Assembly: GCF_004917065.1 (NCBI RefSeq)
Contig: NZ_SSYA01000001.1
Coordinates: forward strand, 1,196,550-1,260,549
Direction: 5' to 3'
Length of the DNA stretch: 64,000 bases
From: Geomonas ferrireducens
GTDB lineage: Bacteria; Desulfobacterota; Desulfuromonadia; Geobacterales; Geobacteraceae
Below are positions 8,668 to 16,478 of this stretch, piece after piece; the stretch's first letter is position 1, and the number at the start of each line of letters is the position of its first letter. The position numbers and the translations under genes are program-made. The notes under the pieces are model-generated. The model saw nothing but the letters and a program-made list of their open reading frames with translations. It made no database searches and was not told the DNA's origin.

Positions 8668-9332
8668 GGCTCACCTCCGGATACCTGTTTGAGCGCCGGG
8701 AGCACCTGGGAGGCGTTGGCGCAGCAGAAATCGGCACCTACCTCGTCGCAAAGCGACGGGTCGAGCCGAAAAGGGGCCCCACCGACGATGATACGGCAAG
8801 TGACTCCTGCCTGGTCCAGCTTGTCCCGCACCTCGCGCACCTTGAGGGCAGAGGGGAGCATGAGCGCCGAGATGAGGAGCACACGAACCGAGTCCTCCTG
8901 CACCCGCCGCACCAGTTCCGCGGCGGTCACCGTGCCGTAGTCAAGGTAATCGACGCCGCCCCCCCTGAGCACGAACCCTACGAGACGCTTGCCGAGGAGG
9001 TGGTAGTCCTCCAAAACCGCGAGAGCGACGCGTTCCTCACTTGCACGGCTCAAGGGGGCGCCGCGGAAGGATTGTTCCATGAAATCCTCGCACAGCCGCC
9101 CGCTCATGTACACGTGGGACAGCGAGAGCTCGCCGCGATCCCATTTCTCGCCGATGCCGACGAGGGCCGGGGTGATGAACTGTTCGCAGAAAAAAAGGGG
9201 GGTAAGACCGGAGGCAGAATAGATCCGCTGCAGGGCGAGCCGGTCCATGTTGACCAGGGCAATCTCAAGGAGATCAGCGGATGGACTGGCTGATACGTCA
9301 GATAGGTGGCCGGTGGGGTACGACACAATCAT
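8664..9332 (-). CDS. Corrinoid (B12)-binding methyltransferase carrier protein
   Basis: The protein has 222 residues in two domains. A helical cap (about 20-95, with the family's TPLFFCEQFITPALVGIGEKWDRGELSLSHVYMSG block) precedes a Rossmann B12-binding domain. That domain has the base-off/His-on signature D109-x-H111-x-x-G114, the serine strand ISALML and the VGGAPF loop. MtaC/MtmC-type proteins with this layout carry methyl-Co(III) between methyltransferases. It is the first gene of a three-gene operon. No substrate-specific methyltransferase (MtaB, MtmB type) is seen in the operon. A ribosome binding site CGGAGTGA precedes the ATG. Confidence 0.92.
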   Translation of the reverse strand: MIVSYPTGHLSDVSASPSADLLEIALVNMDRLALQRIYSASGLTPLFFCEQFITPALVGIGEKWDRGELSLSHVYMSGRLCEDFMEQSFRGAPLSRASEERVALAVLEDYHLLGKRLVGFVLRGGGVDYLDYGTVTAAELVRRVQEDSVRVLLISALMLPSALKVREVRDKLDQAGVTCRIIVGGAPFRLDPSLCDEVGADFCCANASQVLPALKQVSGGEP

Positions 9333-9769
9333 GTATCACTCCGGATAGCAAATTGCGCAGTAAGAACTCAGTCAACATCTGTCAGAACGTAGGAAGAACG
9401 GAACCGTGAGTAGGATTTTGTAACAAAGTACACCCGCCTCTACCAATAGTCCATCTAAAAAACGTCCAATGTTCCTGCAATCGCCAGTGCTTATCGGGGC
9501 TCTGCCAATTTTCTCCATTTCCTGTGAGTGGAATCACGATTCAGAGACAGTGACCTCGGGCCGAGACCTTCCTTTCAGGTCGCGTCGTAGCGGTGAGGTG
9601 GAGAACCATCGGTAGAAATTCACCCCCGGGGTGCGGGAAAACCTATCCAAAACATTAAAGATCACGGTGCAATGTCCGATAGGGAAAAGGACAGGCGCCG
9701 GTTTGGTCAAGCCGGGCGGGCGCACCCACTGAAGCGGCGTCGGGTTCCGGCGCGAAGGGAGCTTATCAC
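9333..9769. other. Divergent intergenic region, 437 bp
   Basis: This holds the 5' regions of the corrinoid operon (leftward) and the chemotaxis gene (rightward). I find no cobalamin riboswitch boxes, no cyclic-dinucleotide riboswitch core and no convincing sigma-54 site. A GC-rich hairpin (CCGGTT/AGCCGG arms) lies near 9699-9716 in the leader of the chemotaxis gene. The 63-codon minus-strand frame at 9534-9725 looks like noise. Confidence 0.5.
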
Positions 9770-10888
9770 ATGAAACTCTTCGGCAACTCCTGCAAGACGC
9801 AGGTCGACGATCAGGCAGCGGAAATCGCGAAGCTCACACAGATGCTCGACAACGTCGACAACATCGTCATGCTCTGCGACACCACCAATGACAACAACAT
9901 CATCTACATGAACCGGCAGGCCCGCGCCCTCATGCAGCAGCATCGCGCCGAACTGAACGCTGGGCTGCGCGGAGCCGACGTCGCCAACGCAGAGGGTAAA
10001 AGTATTCACCAGTACCACAAGGATCCGGGGCGCATCCGCAACATCTTCGGCAACGCCCGCGCCAAGATGCCGCACAAGGCGGAGATCCCCATCGGGGACG
10101 TGACGCTGCGCACCACGACTTACCCCATCTGGGACAGCAAGGACCCCTCGAAGGTGCTCTGTTTCATGGCGTGCTGGAACGACATCACCGCAGAGAAAGC
10201 GGTGGAGCAGCATCAGCGCGATTCCATAGAGCGCAAGGAGTACCTGGAAAACCGGGTGACCCAGATCGCCACCGCCATGGAGGAGATGAGCATGACGGTG
10301 AACGAGGTGGCGCGCAGCACGGTCGACGCCGCCGATTCGGCCACCAAAGTTTTGACCAACGCGCGGGAGGGGCAGGACGTGGTGAACCGTGCCGTCACCG
10401 AGATGCGCAAGGTGGCGGAGATCGTCCGGAGTTCGGCGGGAATCGTGGGAAATCTGGGGGACAAGTCGGCACGCATCGGCGAATTCGTCGCGGTGATCAA
10501 CGACATCGCCGACCAGACGAACCTCCTTGCGCTGAACGCCGCCATCGAGGCGGCGCGCGCCGGCGAACAAGGGCGCGGCTTCGCGGTGGTGGCCGACGAG
10601 GTGCGCAGCCTGGCCGACCGCACCGTGGCCTCGACGAAGCAGATCAGGCTCATGGTCGACGAGATACAGAAGGAGACCGCCCTGGCGGTTGAGTCGATCG
10701 AGAAGGGTAAGAACGAGGCGGAGGTGAGCGAGGCGCTCTCGCACCAGGTGGACGCCTCGCTGACGAACATCGTGCTCTCCATCGAGGAGATCGAACACGT
10801 CATCGCGCAGATCGCGACGGCATCCGAGGAGCAGGCGGCCACCTCCACCACCATCGCCAGCAACCTCGAGGAGATCGTGCACGGCTAG
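9770..10888 (+). CDS. Cytoplasmic methyl-accepting chemotaxis protein with PAS domain
   Basis: This 372-residue protein has no membrane segment. Residues 15-145 form a PAS-like sensor ([24 protein letters not shown] through CWNDITAEK), and residues 160-372 are a short coiled-coil MCP signalling domain. The conserved hairpin tip is intact ([31 protein letters not shown]), so it should activate CheA through CheW. It probably senses an intracellular redox or metabolic cue. The ligand is not evident. A monocistronic unit is indicated by the strong terminator just downstream. It faces away from the corrinoid operon. Confidence 0.92.
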   Translation: MKLFGNSCKTQVDDQAAEIAKLTQMLDNVDNIVMLCDTTNDNNIIYMNRQARALMQQHRAELNAGLRGADVANAEGKSIHQYHKDPGRIRNIFGNARAKMPHKAEIPIGDVTLRTTTYPIWDSKDPSKVLCFMACWNDITAEKAVEQHQRDSIERKEYLENRVTQIATAMEEMSMTVNEVARSTVDAADSATKVLTNAREGQDVVNRAVTEMRKVAEIVRSSAGIVGNLGDKSARIGEFVAVINDIADQTNLLALNAAIEAARAGEQGRGFAVVADEVRSLADRTVASTKQIRLMVDEIQKETALAVESIEKGKNEAEVSEALSHQVDASLTNIVLSIEEIEHVIAQIATASEEQAATSTTIASNLEEIVHG

Positions 10889-10929
10889 CACCCACTCCCG
10901 CCTCTGACCTCCTTGAGACGGGCGTGGGG

Positions 10930-10979
10930 AAACCCCGCCGGACCCGGTATCCGGCGGGGTTTCTTTTGTCTTTTTTTCT
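10930..10979 (+). terminator. Intrinsic terminator after chemotaxis gene
   Basis: A 13-bp perfect stem (AAACCCCGCCGGA paired with TCCGGCGGGGTTT) with a 7-nt loop is followed by a T-rich tail. Confidence 0.93.
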
Positions 10980-11010
10980 CCCTTTTGCTAAAAACAGCGG
11001 TCTTCAAACC

Positions 11011-11043
11011 CACGAAGCGCTGGGGCACCTGCTACGCTTCGTG
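11011..11043. repeat. Inverted repeat at the 3' end of the cytochrome cluster
   Basis: Nine-base arms CACGAAGCG and CGCTTCGTG are separated by 15 nt. The right half (ACCTGC-ACGCTTCGTGGCA core) recurs at about 26519-26541 after nifJ, so this looks like a dispersed intergenic repeat rather than a dedicated terminator. No U-run follows on the minus strand. Confidence 0.55.
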
Positions 11044-11079
11044 GCACCTACATTACAGTTATCGAGAACCTCCCACTTT

Positions 11080-11886
11080 TTACCGCGGGGTGTCGCGCAG
11101 CAGGGTGATAAGCCGCTCCAGATCTGCGGGTTCAAGGGGCACCGGGCGCATCGGGGTGAAGGGACGCTCCCGCCTCGGGTTTTCGATCCATTTTTTCAGC
11201 GACCGCTCCTCCCAGGCCGCACCACCGGGGGCCGTCTTCGGGTAGTAACGGGTGAAAAGCCCCGAGAGGTTCGGCGCCACACTGCCACGCCCCAGTCCCC
11301 CACGGGTCGCGGTGAGGGCTCGGTGGCAGGGTCCGCATCGTTTCCCAAAGACGTCATCCTCTTCCCGCTCCCTCTTGAAATGCACCACCTGGGGCGGCTC
11401 TCCCCTCTTTCCCCCATTTACCCCCGTCTGGCGCGCTCCCGCGAGTATCATGCTCACCAACGCCGCTCTTTGCGCCTCATCGAAATGAAACTGCGGCATC
11501 ATGAGCGCCGGCACCCTGATCGCCTCGGAGATCTCCTGCGCCGTGGTCCCTTCGGGGAGCCGGTCCAGGTTGCTGGCCAGACGGTTCCCGTCTCCCCCGG
11601 AGGTATGACAGCGCCGGCAGGCGAAGGTGTCCATGAGCCGCCGCCCCTTTTCCAGCGGAGCGGAGCCCGGCACGGCGAACCAGGCAAACCGTCCCTGGAT
11701 CAGGCCGTGGTGCGCGATGCGCTCGCGGTCCGAACGGGGGTCGCCACGGTGACAGTCGACGCATTTACCCAGCTTCTGGTAGTGGGGACTATGGCACTTG
11801 AGGCAGGAGATCCACGCACCTTGGGCACCGCCGCACAGGCACAGAAGAAGTGCGAGCGTGATCAGAAGGGGGCGACGAACTGCCAA
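11080..11886 (-). CDS. Tetraheme c-type cytochrome of the ext/bc cluster
   Basis: This 268-residue exported cytochrome has a signal peptide (residues 1-23, LLITLALLLCLCGGAQG) and four CXXCH sites (CLKCH, CVDCH, CRRCH, CGPCH). The C-terminal half looks like a mono/diheme cytochrome c domain pair with methionines in ALMMPQFHF and FTPMRP as candidate axial ligands. It is the last gene of the run and overlaps the cytochrome b C-terminal gene by 25 bp. It is placed to accept electrons from the Rieske/cytochrome b complex. It probably corresponds to one of the late ext-cluster cytochromes, but I do not assign a letter. Confidence 0.85.
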   Translation of the reverse strand: MAVRRPLLITLALLLCLCGGAQGAWISCLKCHSPHYQKLGKCVDCHRGDPRSDRERIAHHGLIQGRFAWFAVPGSAPLEKGRRLMDTFACRRCHTSGGDGNRLASNLDRLPEGTTAQEISEAIRVPALMMPQFHFDEAQRAALVSMILAGARQTGVNGGKRGEPPQVVHFKREREEDDVFGKRCGPCHRALTATRGGLGRGSVAPNLSGLFTRYYPKTAPGGAAWEERSLKKWIENPRRERPFTPMRPVPLEPADLERLITLLRDTPR

Positions 11887-12278
11887 TTGGCACCTCGGAA
11901 GTACATGGCGACTGCGGTAAGCGCGAGGACGGCGGCAAAGACGGCAAGAGCTAAGAGATCGAGGGCGCGCCGCTTTTTGTCAAACCACGAGGCTCCCTCA
12001 GGCGGTGCGCCCGGAACGAGCCAGGGAAGGGCGACGAAGGAGACGGCAAGGAGCACTACGAGGTAGATCATGTATTTGGAGTAACTGACCAGTTCCTGGA
12101 TCCAGAGGAGAAACCAGGCGGACTTCACCAGATTCGGAACCCGGGCGAGGTTCGCCTGCTCCTGGAGGGGAGCCGGCACCAGAAAGGCGAGCGCCAGGAG
12201 AATGAGGACGGTGAGCGCGAAGGCGACCTTGACCGGCCTGAAGAAATGGGGGGATGACTTTAGGTAGCCTCGTTTCAT
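11862..12278 (-). CDS. Cytochrome b C-terminal (subunit IV-like) membrane protein
   Basis: This 138-residue protein has three membrane helices (about 18-36, 68-88 and 110-128). It matches the C-terminal part of a split cytochrome b as in b6f complexes, including a PxxW-like loop (VPAPLQEQANLARVPNLVKSAWFLLWIQEL) that resembles the quinol-oxidation-site region. Its start overlaps the end of the N-terminal cytochrome b gene by 4 bp. In the related selenite/tellurite-reduction cluster an equivalent membrane subunit is called ExtQ, a name I use only as a hint. Confidence 0.82.
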   Translation of the reverse strand: MKRGYLKSSPHFFRPVKVAFALTVLILLALAFLVPAPLQEQANLARVPNLVKSAWFLLWIQELVSYSKYMIYLVVLLAVSFVALPWLVPGAPPEGASWFDKKRRALDLLALAVFAAVLALTAVAMYFRGANWQFVAPF

Positions 12279-12895
12279 AGGTAGGGGAGCACCCCCTTGT
12301 TTTTCCTGATCCGGTAGAAGTGCAGGGCACTCAAAAAGAGCAGCGCGCCCGGGATCATGAGGATGTGCAGCACGTAAAAGCGCAAAAGCGACATGGCCTC
12401 ACCCACCCCGTCGGGCACCAACACCGAGCGGAGCGTGCCTCCAAGCGGCATGATGTGTAGAAGCTCCATTCCGGTCTGGGTGGCCCAGAGGGCGAGCTGG
12501 TCCATCGGGAGAAGGTACCCGGTGTACCCCTCGAACACCGCCAGGAAAAAGAGCGCGCAGCCGATCACCCAGTTCATCTGGCGCGGCTTTTCGTAGGCGC
12601 CGGTGAGGACGACACGCAGCGTGTGCAGCATGATGAGCACCAAAAAGGTGTGGCTCGCAAGGCGGTGCAGACTCCTCAGGTAGCGCCCCCCCCAGACGGA
12701 CGACTCCAGGAGGAGGATGGAGGGGTAGGCCGCGGGCGGCGTCGGCTGGTAATAGAACAGAAGAAGCCCTCCCGAGCCGACCAGCAGGATGAGGCAGGTG
12801 AAGGCGAGCCCTCCCAGGCAAAAGGTGTAGGAAAGCGTCAGGTTCCTCTCAAGCACCGCACGCGGGAATAGATGTTTTAGAAATTCCTTGATCAC
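12275..12895 (-). CDS. Cytochrome b N-terminal (b6-like) diheme subunit
   Basis: This 206-residue inner-membrane protein has four helices and the two bis-histidine heme b pairs of cytochrome b6 (SHTFLVLIMLHTLRV in helix B, and FYVLHILMIP with LSALHFYRI in helix D). It would oxidise menaquinol and pass electrons to the Rieske protein and heme b. It begins 8 bp after the Rieske stop and overlaps the subunit IV-like gene by 4 bp, giving a compact three-gene bc-type complex. It likely corresponds to ExtP of ext clusters. Confidence 0.9.
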   Translation of the reverse strand: MIKEFLKHLFPRAVLERNLTLSYTFCLGGLAFTCLILLVGSGGLLLFYYQPTPPAAYPSILLLESSVWGGRYLRSLHRLASHTFLVLIMLHTLRVVLTGAYEKPRQMNWVIGCALFFLAVFEGYTGYLLPMDQLALWATQTGMELLHIMPLGGTLRSVLVPDGVGEAMSLLRFYVLHILMIPGALLFLSALHFYRIRKNKGVLPYL

Positions 12896-12903
12896 TTCCC
12901 CCC

Positions 12904-13296
12904 CTACACCTGGACGTGGTAGGTCTCTCCCACTTGCGTCACCTCGTAGCGCTTGAGCGCCCGGTCGGCGGGCCCCTTCAGCACCCTACCCTCCCGGTCG
13001 AAGGCCGAGCCGTGGCAGGGACAGACGAGTCCGGTGGGAGTCACGTTCACCGTGCACCCGAGATGGGTGCAGACGAGGTCCAGGGCGTAGACCCTCCCGC
13101 CGTCGCGCATCACCGCGATACGTGCCTCGCGGTACACGAGTGCACCGTCCTGCGGCAGCTCTTCCCGCGGCACGGTGAGGATGGTCTGCCTGCGCTTTGC
13201 CCTCGGGGTGAGGAACCTCGAGAGGCCCCAGCCCCCTACGGCGAGCGCGATCAGGGCGCCGAGGAAGTTTCGACGTGATTGACGAGGCTCTGCCAT
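12904..13296 (-). CDS. Rieske [2Fe-2S] protein with twin-arginine anchor
   Basis: The 130-residue protein has an N-terminal twin-arginine motif (SRRNFLG) and one membrane anchor (about 11-25), so the folded cluster domain is delivered by Tat to the periplasmic side. Cluster ligands are C76-T-H78 and C92-P-C-H95, and C81/C94 form the usual disulfide pair (CTHLGC, CPCHGS). ATG 13296 is chosen because TGGAG sits just upstream and the Tat signal follows immediately. It overlaps the 3' end of the decaheme gene by 46 bp. It forms a quinol-oxidising complex with the two downstream cytochrome b genes. Confidence 0.93.
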   Translation of the reverse strand: MAEPRQSRRNFLGALIALAVGGWGLSRFLTPRAKRRQTILTVPREELPQDGALVYREARIAVMRDGGRVYALDLVCTHLGCTVNVTPTGLVCPCHGSAFDREGRVLKGPADRALKRYEVTQVGETYHVQV

Positions 13297-14513
13297 TTCT
13301 CCAGGTATCCCCTTTGGTACGCGGTCGTCTTCCTGCTCATCTCCCGGTAGCGCGCCTGCGGGTAAAAGGCGCCGTTTGCCACCTCTTGTCCCGTCGCATC
13401 CCAGAAGGAGGATAGCGTCATCCCCTCGGCGGCCGGGCGGTAGATCCGCTCCTCCTCGCGTTCGAGCACGAAGCGACGCGGGTTGTCGTGGCACCCCTCG
13501 CACATGACGCTCCCGCGCCGCACGGTGTGCGGGAAGAACGCCTTCCACTGCGCCGCGAGGAGGCGGTTTTCATCCCAGACGGCCCGGTCGTGCCGGATAT
13601 CGGTGAAGTACGCGATGAACTGCGGTCGGATCGGGCTCACCCTCCCCTGCCGGTTAAGCCCAAGCGGCGGCGCGTCCTGCCTTCTCAGGTAGGCGCTCTT
13701 CACGTATTCCTCGGCGGCCTGATCCCGGCGCACCCGGTACCACTCCTTCGAGGGACTGTCGCCGTCGAAGCGCAGGTAAAAGGTGCCGTACTCCTGGGGC
13801 GCCCAGGCGGAGTGGCAGGCGTAACACTCCATCTTCTCCAGGTGGGCCGCGATGCGGTGCTCCGGGATGCTCCGCTTCGGCTCGTGACACTCCCGGCATC
13901 CCCTGGCGCTTTTCTTACCGGCGGCGAGACTCGCCATGGTGTGACAGGCGGCGCAGGAAAGACCCGCCTCGGCGTGCACGTCCGGGGTCATCTTCAGGTA
14001 CGCCTCGCCGTAGGCCACCTCGCCGCGCTGGTAGCGCATGCTGTCCTCGCGCGGGGCCATGCCGTAGTAGTCGGTCCCCACGAAGTACCCCTTGTGGCAG
14101 GTAAAGCAGTCGCGGTCCTTCGGCTTCGCGATCTCGTGCCCCCTGGCGCCGTGGCAGTCGGTGCACCCTTTCAGGTGGCAGGCGTTGCAGTTCTTGGCGA
14201 AGAAATCCGGGTCGGCCTTTCCCCAGCTCCGGGCGACGAAGTCGCGCTCACCCTTGCGGTTCCCCATTGCCTGATCGAAGAGCGCCGCGTATCCCTTGTG
14301 GCAGCCGACGCAGCCTGCGGCACCGCTCTCGCGGGAGGCGGGGTCGGCAAGGGTCTTCGCCTCGTCCAGGTGGCAGGAGAGGCAGGGAAGACCGCGGTGC
14401 GCCCCCTTCACCGTCTTCTTGTGGCAGACGGTGCAGTTCTCCGCAGCGAGCGCGGGGAGCGCGCTAAGGAGCAGAGAGAAGGCGACGATGCAGCGCATCA
14501 TGAAGCGCACCAT
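13251..14513 (-). CDS. Decaheme c-type cytochrome
   Basis: The protein has 420 residues with a cleavable signal (LLLSALPALA). I count ten CXXCH sites: CTVCH, CLSCH, CVGCH, CNACH, CTDCH, CFTCH, CAACH, CRECH, CYACH and CEGCH. The C-terminal 150 residues have a single heme and may form a separate domain. It is likely periplasmic, taking electrons from the Rieske/b complex encoded immediately downstream, with which it overlaps by 46 bp. It overlaps the 12-heme gene upstream by 50 bp. Family architecture resembles the multiheme partners of Cbc-type quinol oxidases. Confidence 0.88.
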   Translation of the reverse strand: MVRFMMRCIVAFSLLLSALPALAAENCTVCHKKTVKGAHRGLPCLSCHLDEAKTLADPASRESGAAGCVGCHKGYAALFDQAMGNRKGERDFVARSWGKADPDFFAKNCNACHLKGCTDCHGARGHEIAKPKDRDCFTCHKGYFVGTDYYGMAPREDSMRYQRGEVAYGEAYLKMTPDVHAEAGLSCAACHTMASLAAGKKSARGCRECHEPKRSIPEHRIAAHLEKMECYACHSAWAPQEYGTFYLRFDGDSPSKEWYRVRRDQAAEEYVKSAYLRRQDAPPLGLNRQGRVSPIRPQFIAYFTDIRHDRAVWDENRLLAAQWKAFFPHTVRRGSVMCEGCHDNPRRFVLEREEERIYRPAAEGMTLSSFWDATGQEVANGAFYPQARYREMSRKTTAYQRGYLEKWQSLVNHVETSSAP

Positions 14514-16329
14514 GGTCCAGCTCCTTTCGATAGATGGGATCGGCCGCCTTGTCGTGGCAGACGAGGCAAAGGTTCACCGCCAGGGCGCGCCGCACCTCGG
14601 CGCCGTTTAAGGGGCGGGAGCGCTCCCGGGTGATCGCCGAGTAGGCGCGCACCTTGCCGTCCTGCAAGGTGAGAAAGCCGTCCAGCGGCTTGTCCGCCGA
14701 CTGCTCGCAGATCATGGTCCCCTCGATGCTGCGGCCGGAGACGACGTGCTGGCCGAAACCGAGGAAGGCGGGGTTGCCGTGGCACTCGCCGCAACGGATC
14801 GCTTTCTTGCCGGTGTTGTGTGAGTAGAAGGGGGCGAAGCGGAGCTGCTGCTTCCCCTTGAAGCGCGCCACGTACTCGTTCTTGGAGATGCTGCCGTCCG
14901 GCTCGACCACCGAGACGAAGGTCTGGCACCCCGGCGTCACCGTCGAGATCTTGCCGCGCTGGTTCAGGGCGAGCGGGAAGGGGTAAAGCATCCGGTAGTC
15001 CTCCTTCTCGCTGAAGCGACCCTGCGTTTCTACCCCCTTCACGAAATCCATGCCTGTCTTCGACTTGTCGTAGGTCGTGTGGCACCCGTAGCACTGGACC
15101 ACGGTGCGGGAATGGCAGGAGTAGCACTCAAGCCGCCCATGCCCGACCACGGTATGTTCCGGCGTACCGGTGATGACCCGGCTCTTGAACAGTTTGCCGC
15201 TACGCTTGCCGAGCACCCATACCGCGCCGTCGCGGTAGAAGACGTTCGAGTAGCTCCTCCCCTTCGCGGTGACCATCATTTTCATCCCGGGGCGCATCTG
15301 CATCCGGTACCCGGCGGACTCGCGCAACGCCTCGTCCTGCTCCGATACGATCTCGCGGTAGCGTGGCGGACGCGCCCCGCCGTGGCAGTCCTCGCAGGCG
15401 ATCTCGGTCTGCAGGTACATGTTGCGGTAGGAGTAGCCGTCCCCCATCAGGTCGCGCGAGGTGTGGCAGTCGATGCAGTCCATTCCCGCCGTGAAATGCA
15501 CGTCCTGGGCGATGTGGGTCAGGTTCCTGTTGCCGCTCGCCATCACGGGGCCGGGGCGCCCGCCACTGGTCGGCACGAGCGAATTGTTGCCGTCGTTCAG
15601 CCCCTGGTAGGAATAGGCGATGCGGCCGCTTCGGTTGTGGCAGCGCGAGCAGACTTCGTTGCCCGGGAGGCGCTCCATGGCGTGGCTCGCCGCGTAGGGT
15701 CCCTTACCCTGCACCGTGGCGTCCTTCCCTTCGTATTGCGCCCGCTCGTTATAGGGGAAGTGGCAGGCGGCGCATCCCGAGGCGTGGCTCGCGCCGTAGA
15801 CTTCGCCGCTCTCGCGGGCCACGTGACACTGGGAGCAGAACTTCCGGTAGAGCTCCCCGGATACGTGGTCAAGTCCGGCCACCGGCTTCAGGTGCTGCGC
15901 CTTTCCTTCCGGATCGTAGACCTCGCCGCCGCGGCTACTGAAGAGTCCCCCGTCCGGTCCTTCCCAGGTGAGGTTTATGTTCCGGATCATCCCGGTGGTG
16001 GTGTACATGAGGTTCGACTTGACCCGGTCGAGCTGGTACAGGTGACACGAGCCGCAGGTCCCGTCCCAGTGCTCGGGCGCTGAGGGGTTCCCGCGTCCGT
16101 GCATGCCGCGGTGCGCCGCCTCCTTGGTCCGGGCGAGCGGATCGCCGCCGTGACACGGGACGCAATCGGGGTGCGTGGCGGAGACATGCTCGATCTTCGA
16201 GTGGCAGGAGAGGCAGTTGTTCGCCGGCGCCCCTTTCCCGGCGCAGCCAGCAAGGGCGAAAAGGAGCAGGACGAGCATGATTTTGCCGGATCTCCCGCCG
16301 GAATATGTGTCGCTGCCGGTAACCTTCAT
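14464..16329 (-). CDS. Dodecaheme c-type cytochrome lipoprotein
   Basis: This protein of about 621 residues carries a lipobox (LLLFALAGC, Cys about 29) and should be membrane-anchored. Twelve CXXCH motifs are visible: CLSCH, CVPCH, CGSCH, CSQCH, CAACH, CSRCH, CIDCH, CEDCH, CYSCH, CYGCH, CGECH and CLVCH. It is the first gene after the terminator that follows the ExtKL gene and heads the electron-transfer half of the cluster. It may be the ExtM-type cytochrome of selenite/tellurite clusters. The start is uncertain: ATG 16329 gives a normal lipoprotein signal, but no strong ribosome binding site is present. ATG 16278 and 16365 are alternatives. Confidence 0.85.
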   Translation of the reverse strand: MKVTGSDTYSGGRSGKIMLVLLLFALAGCAGKGAPANNCLSCHSKIEHVSATHPDCVPCHGGDPLARTKEAAHRGMHGRGNPSAPEHWDGTCGSCHLYQLDRVKSNLMYTTTGMIRNINLTWEGPDGGLFSSRGGEVYDPEGKAQHLKPVAGLDHVSGELYRKFCSQCHVARESGEVYGASHASGCAACHFPYNERAQYEGKDATVQGKGPYAASHAMERLPGNEVCSRCHNRSGRIAYSYQGLNDGNNSLVPTSGGRPGPVMASGNRNLTHIAQDVHFTAGMDCIDCHTSRDLMGDGYSYRNMYLQTEIACEDCHGGARPPRYREIVSEQDEALRESAGYRMQMRPGMKMMVTAKGRSYSNVFYRDGAVWVLGKRSGKLFKSRVITGTPEHTVVGHGRLECYSCHSRTVVQCYGCHTTYDKSKTGMDFVKGVETQGRFSEKEDYRMLYPFPLALNQRGKISTVTPGCQTFVSVVEPDGSISKNEYVARFKGKQQLRFAPFYSHNTGKKAIRCGECHGNPAFLGFGQHVVSGRSIEGTMICEQSADKPLDGFLTLQDGKVRAYSAITRERSRPLNGAEVRRALAVNLCLVCHDKAADPIYRKELDHGALHDALHRRLLSAP

Positions 16330-16412
16330 CTCACCCGCTGTTTCTTCCCTTGAAGTCCCGCGCATTATAGTCAAATCGTGGAGGTTAGCCAAAACCTTTT
16401 CATGAGTCGAAG

Positions 16413-16445
16413 AACAAAAAAAGCCGGCATCGCGGGGATGCCGGC
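16413..16445 (-). terminator. Terminator between extKL and the dodecaheme gene
   Basis: On the minus strand a 9-bp perfect stem (GCCGGCATC paired with GATGCCGGC) is followed by TTTTTTTGTT. It lies 34 bp after the ExtKL stop and should split the cluster into an extHIJ-KL transcript and a downstream cytochrome/bc transcript, or set their ratio by readthrough. Confidence 0.88.
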
Positions 16446-16478
16446 AATAACAACCAGGATCTTTTTAACCCCCCTCCC

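Noticed and set aside
9333-9769. Cobalamin or cyclic-dinucleotide riboswitch before the corrinoid operon or chemotaxis gene
   Set aside because: No B12-box or GEMM core could be found by eye, and only generic hairpins are present.
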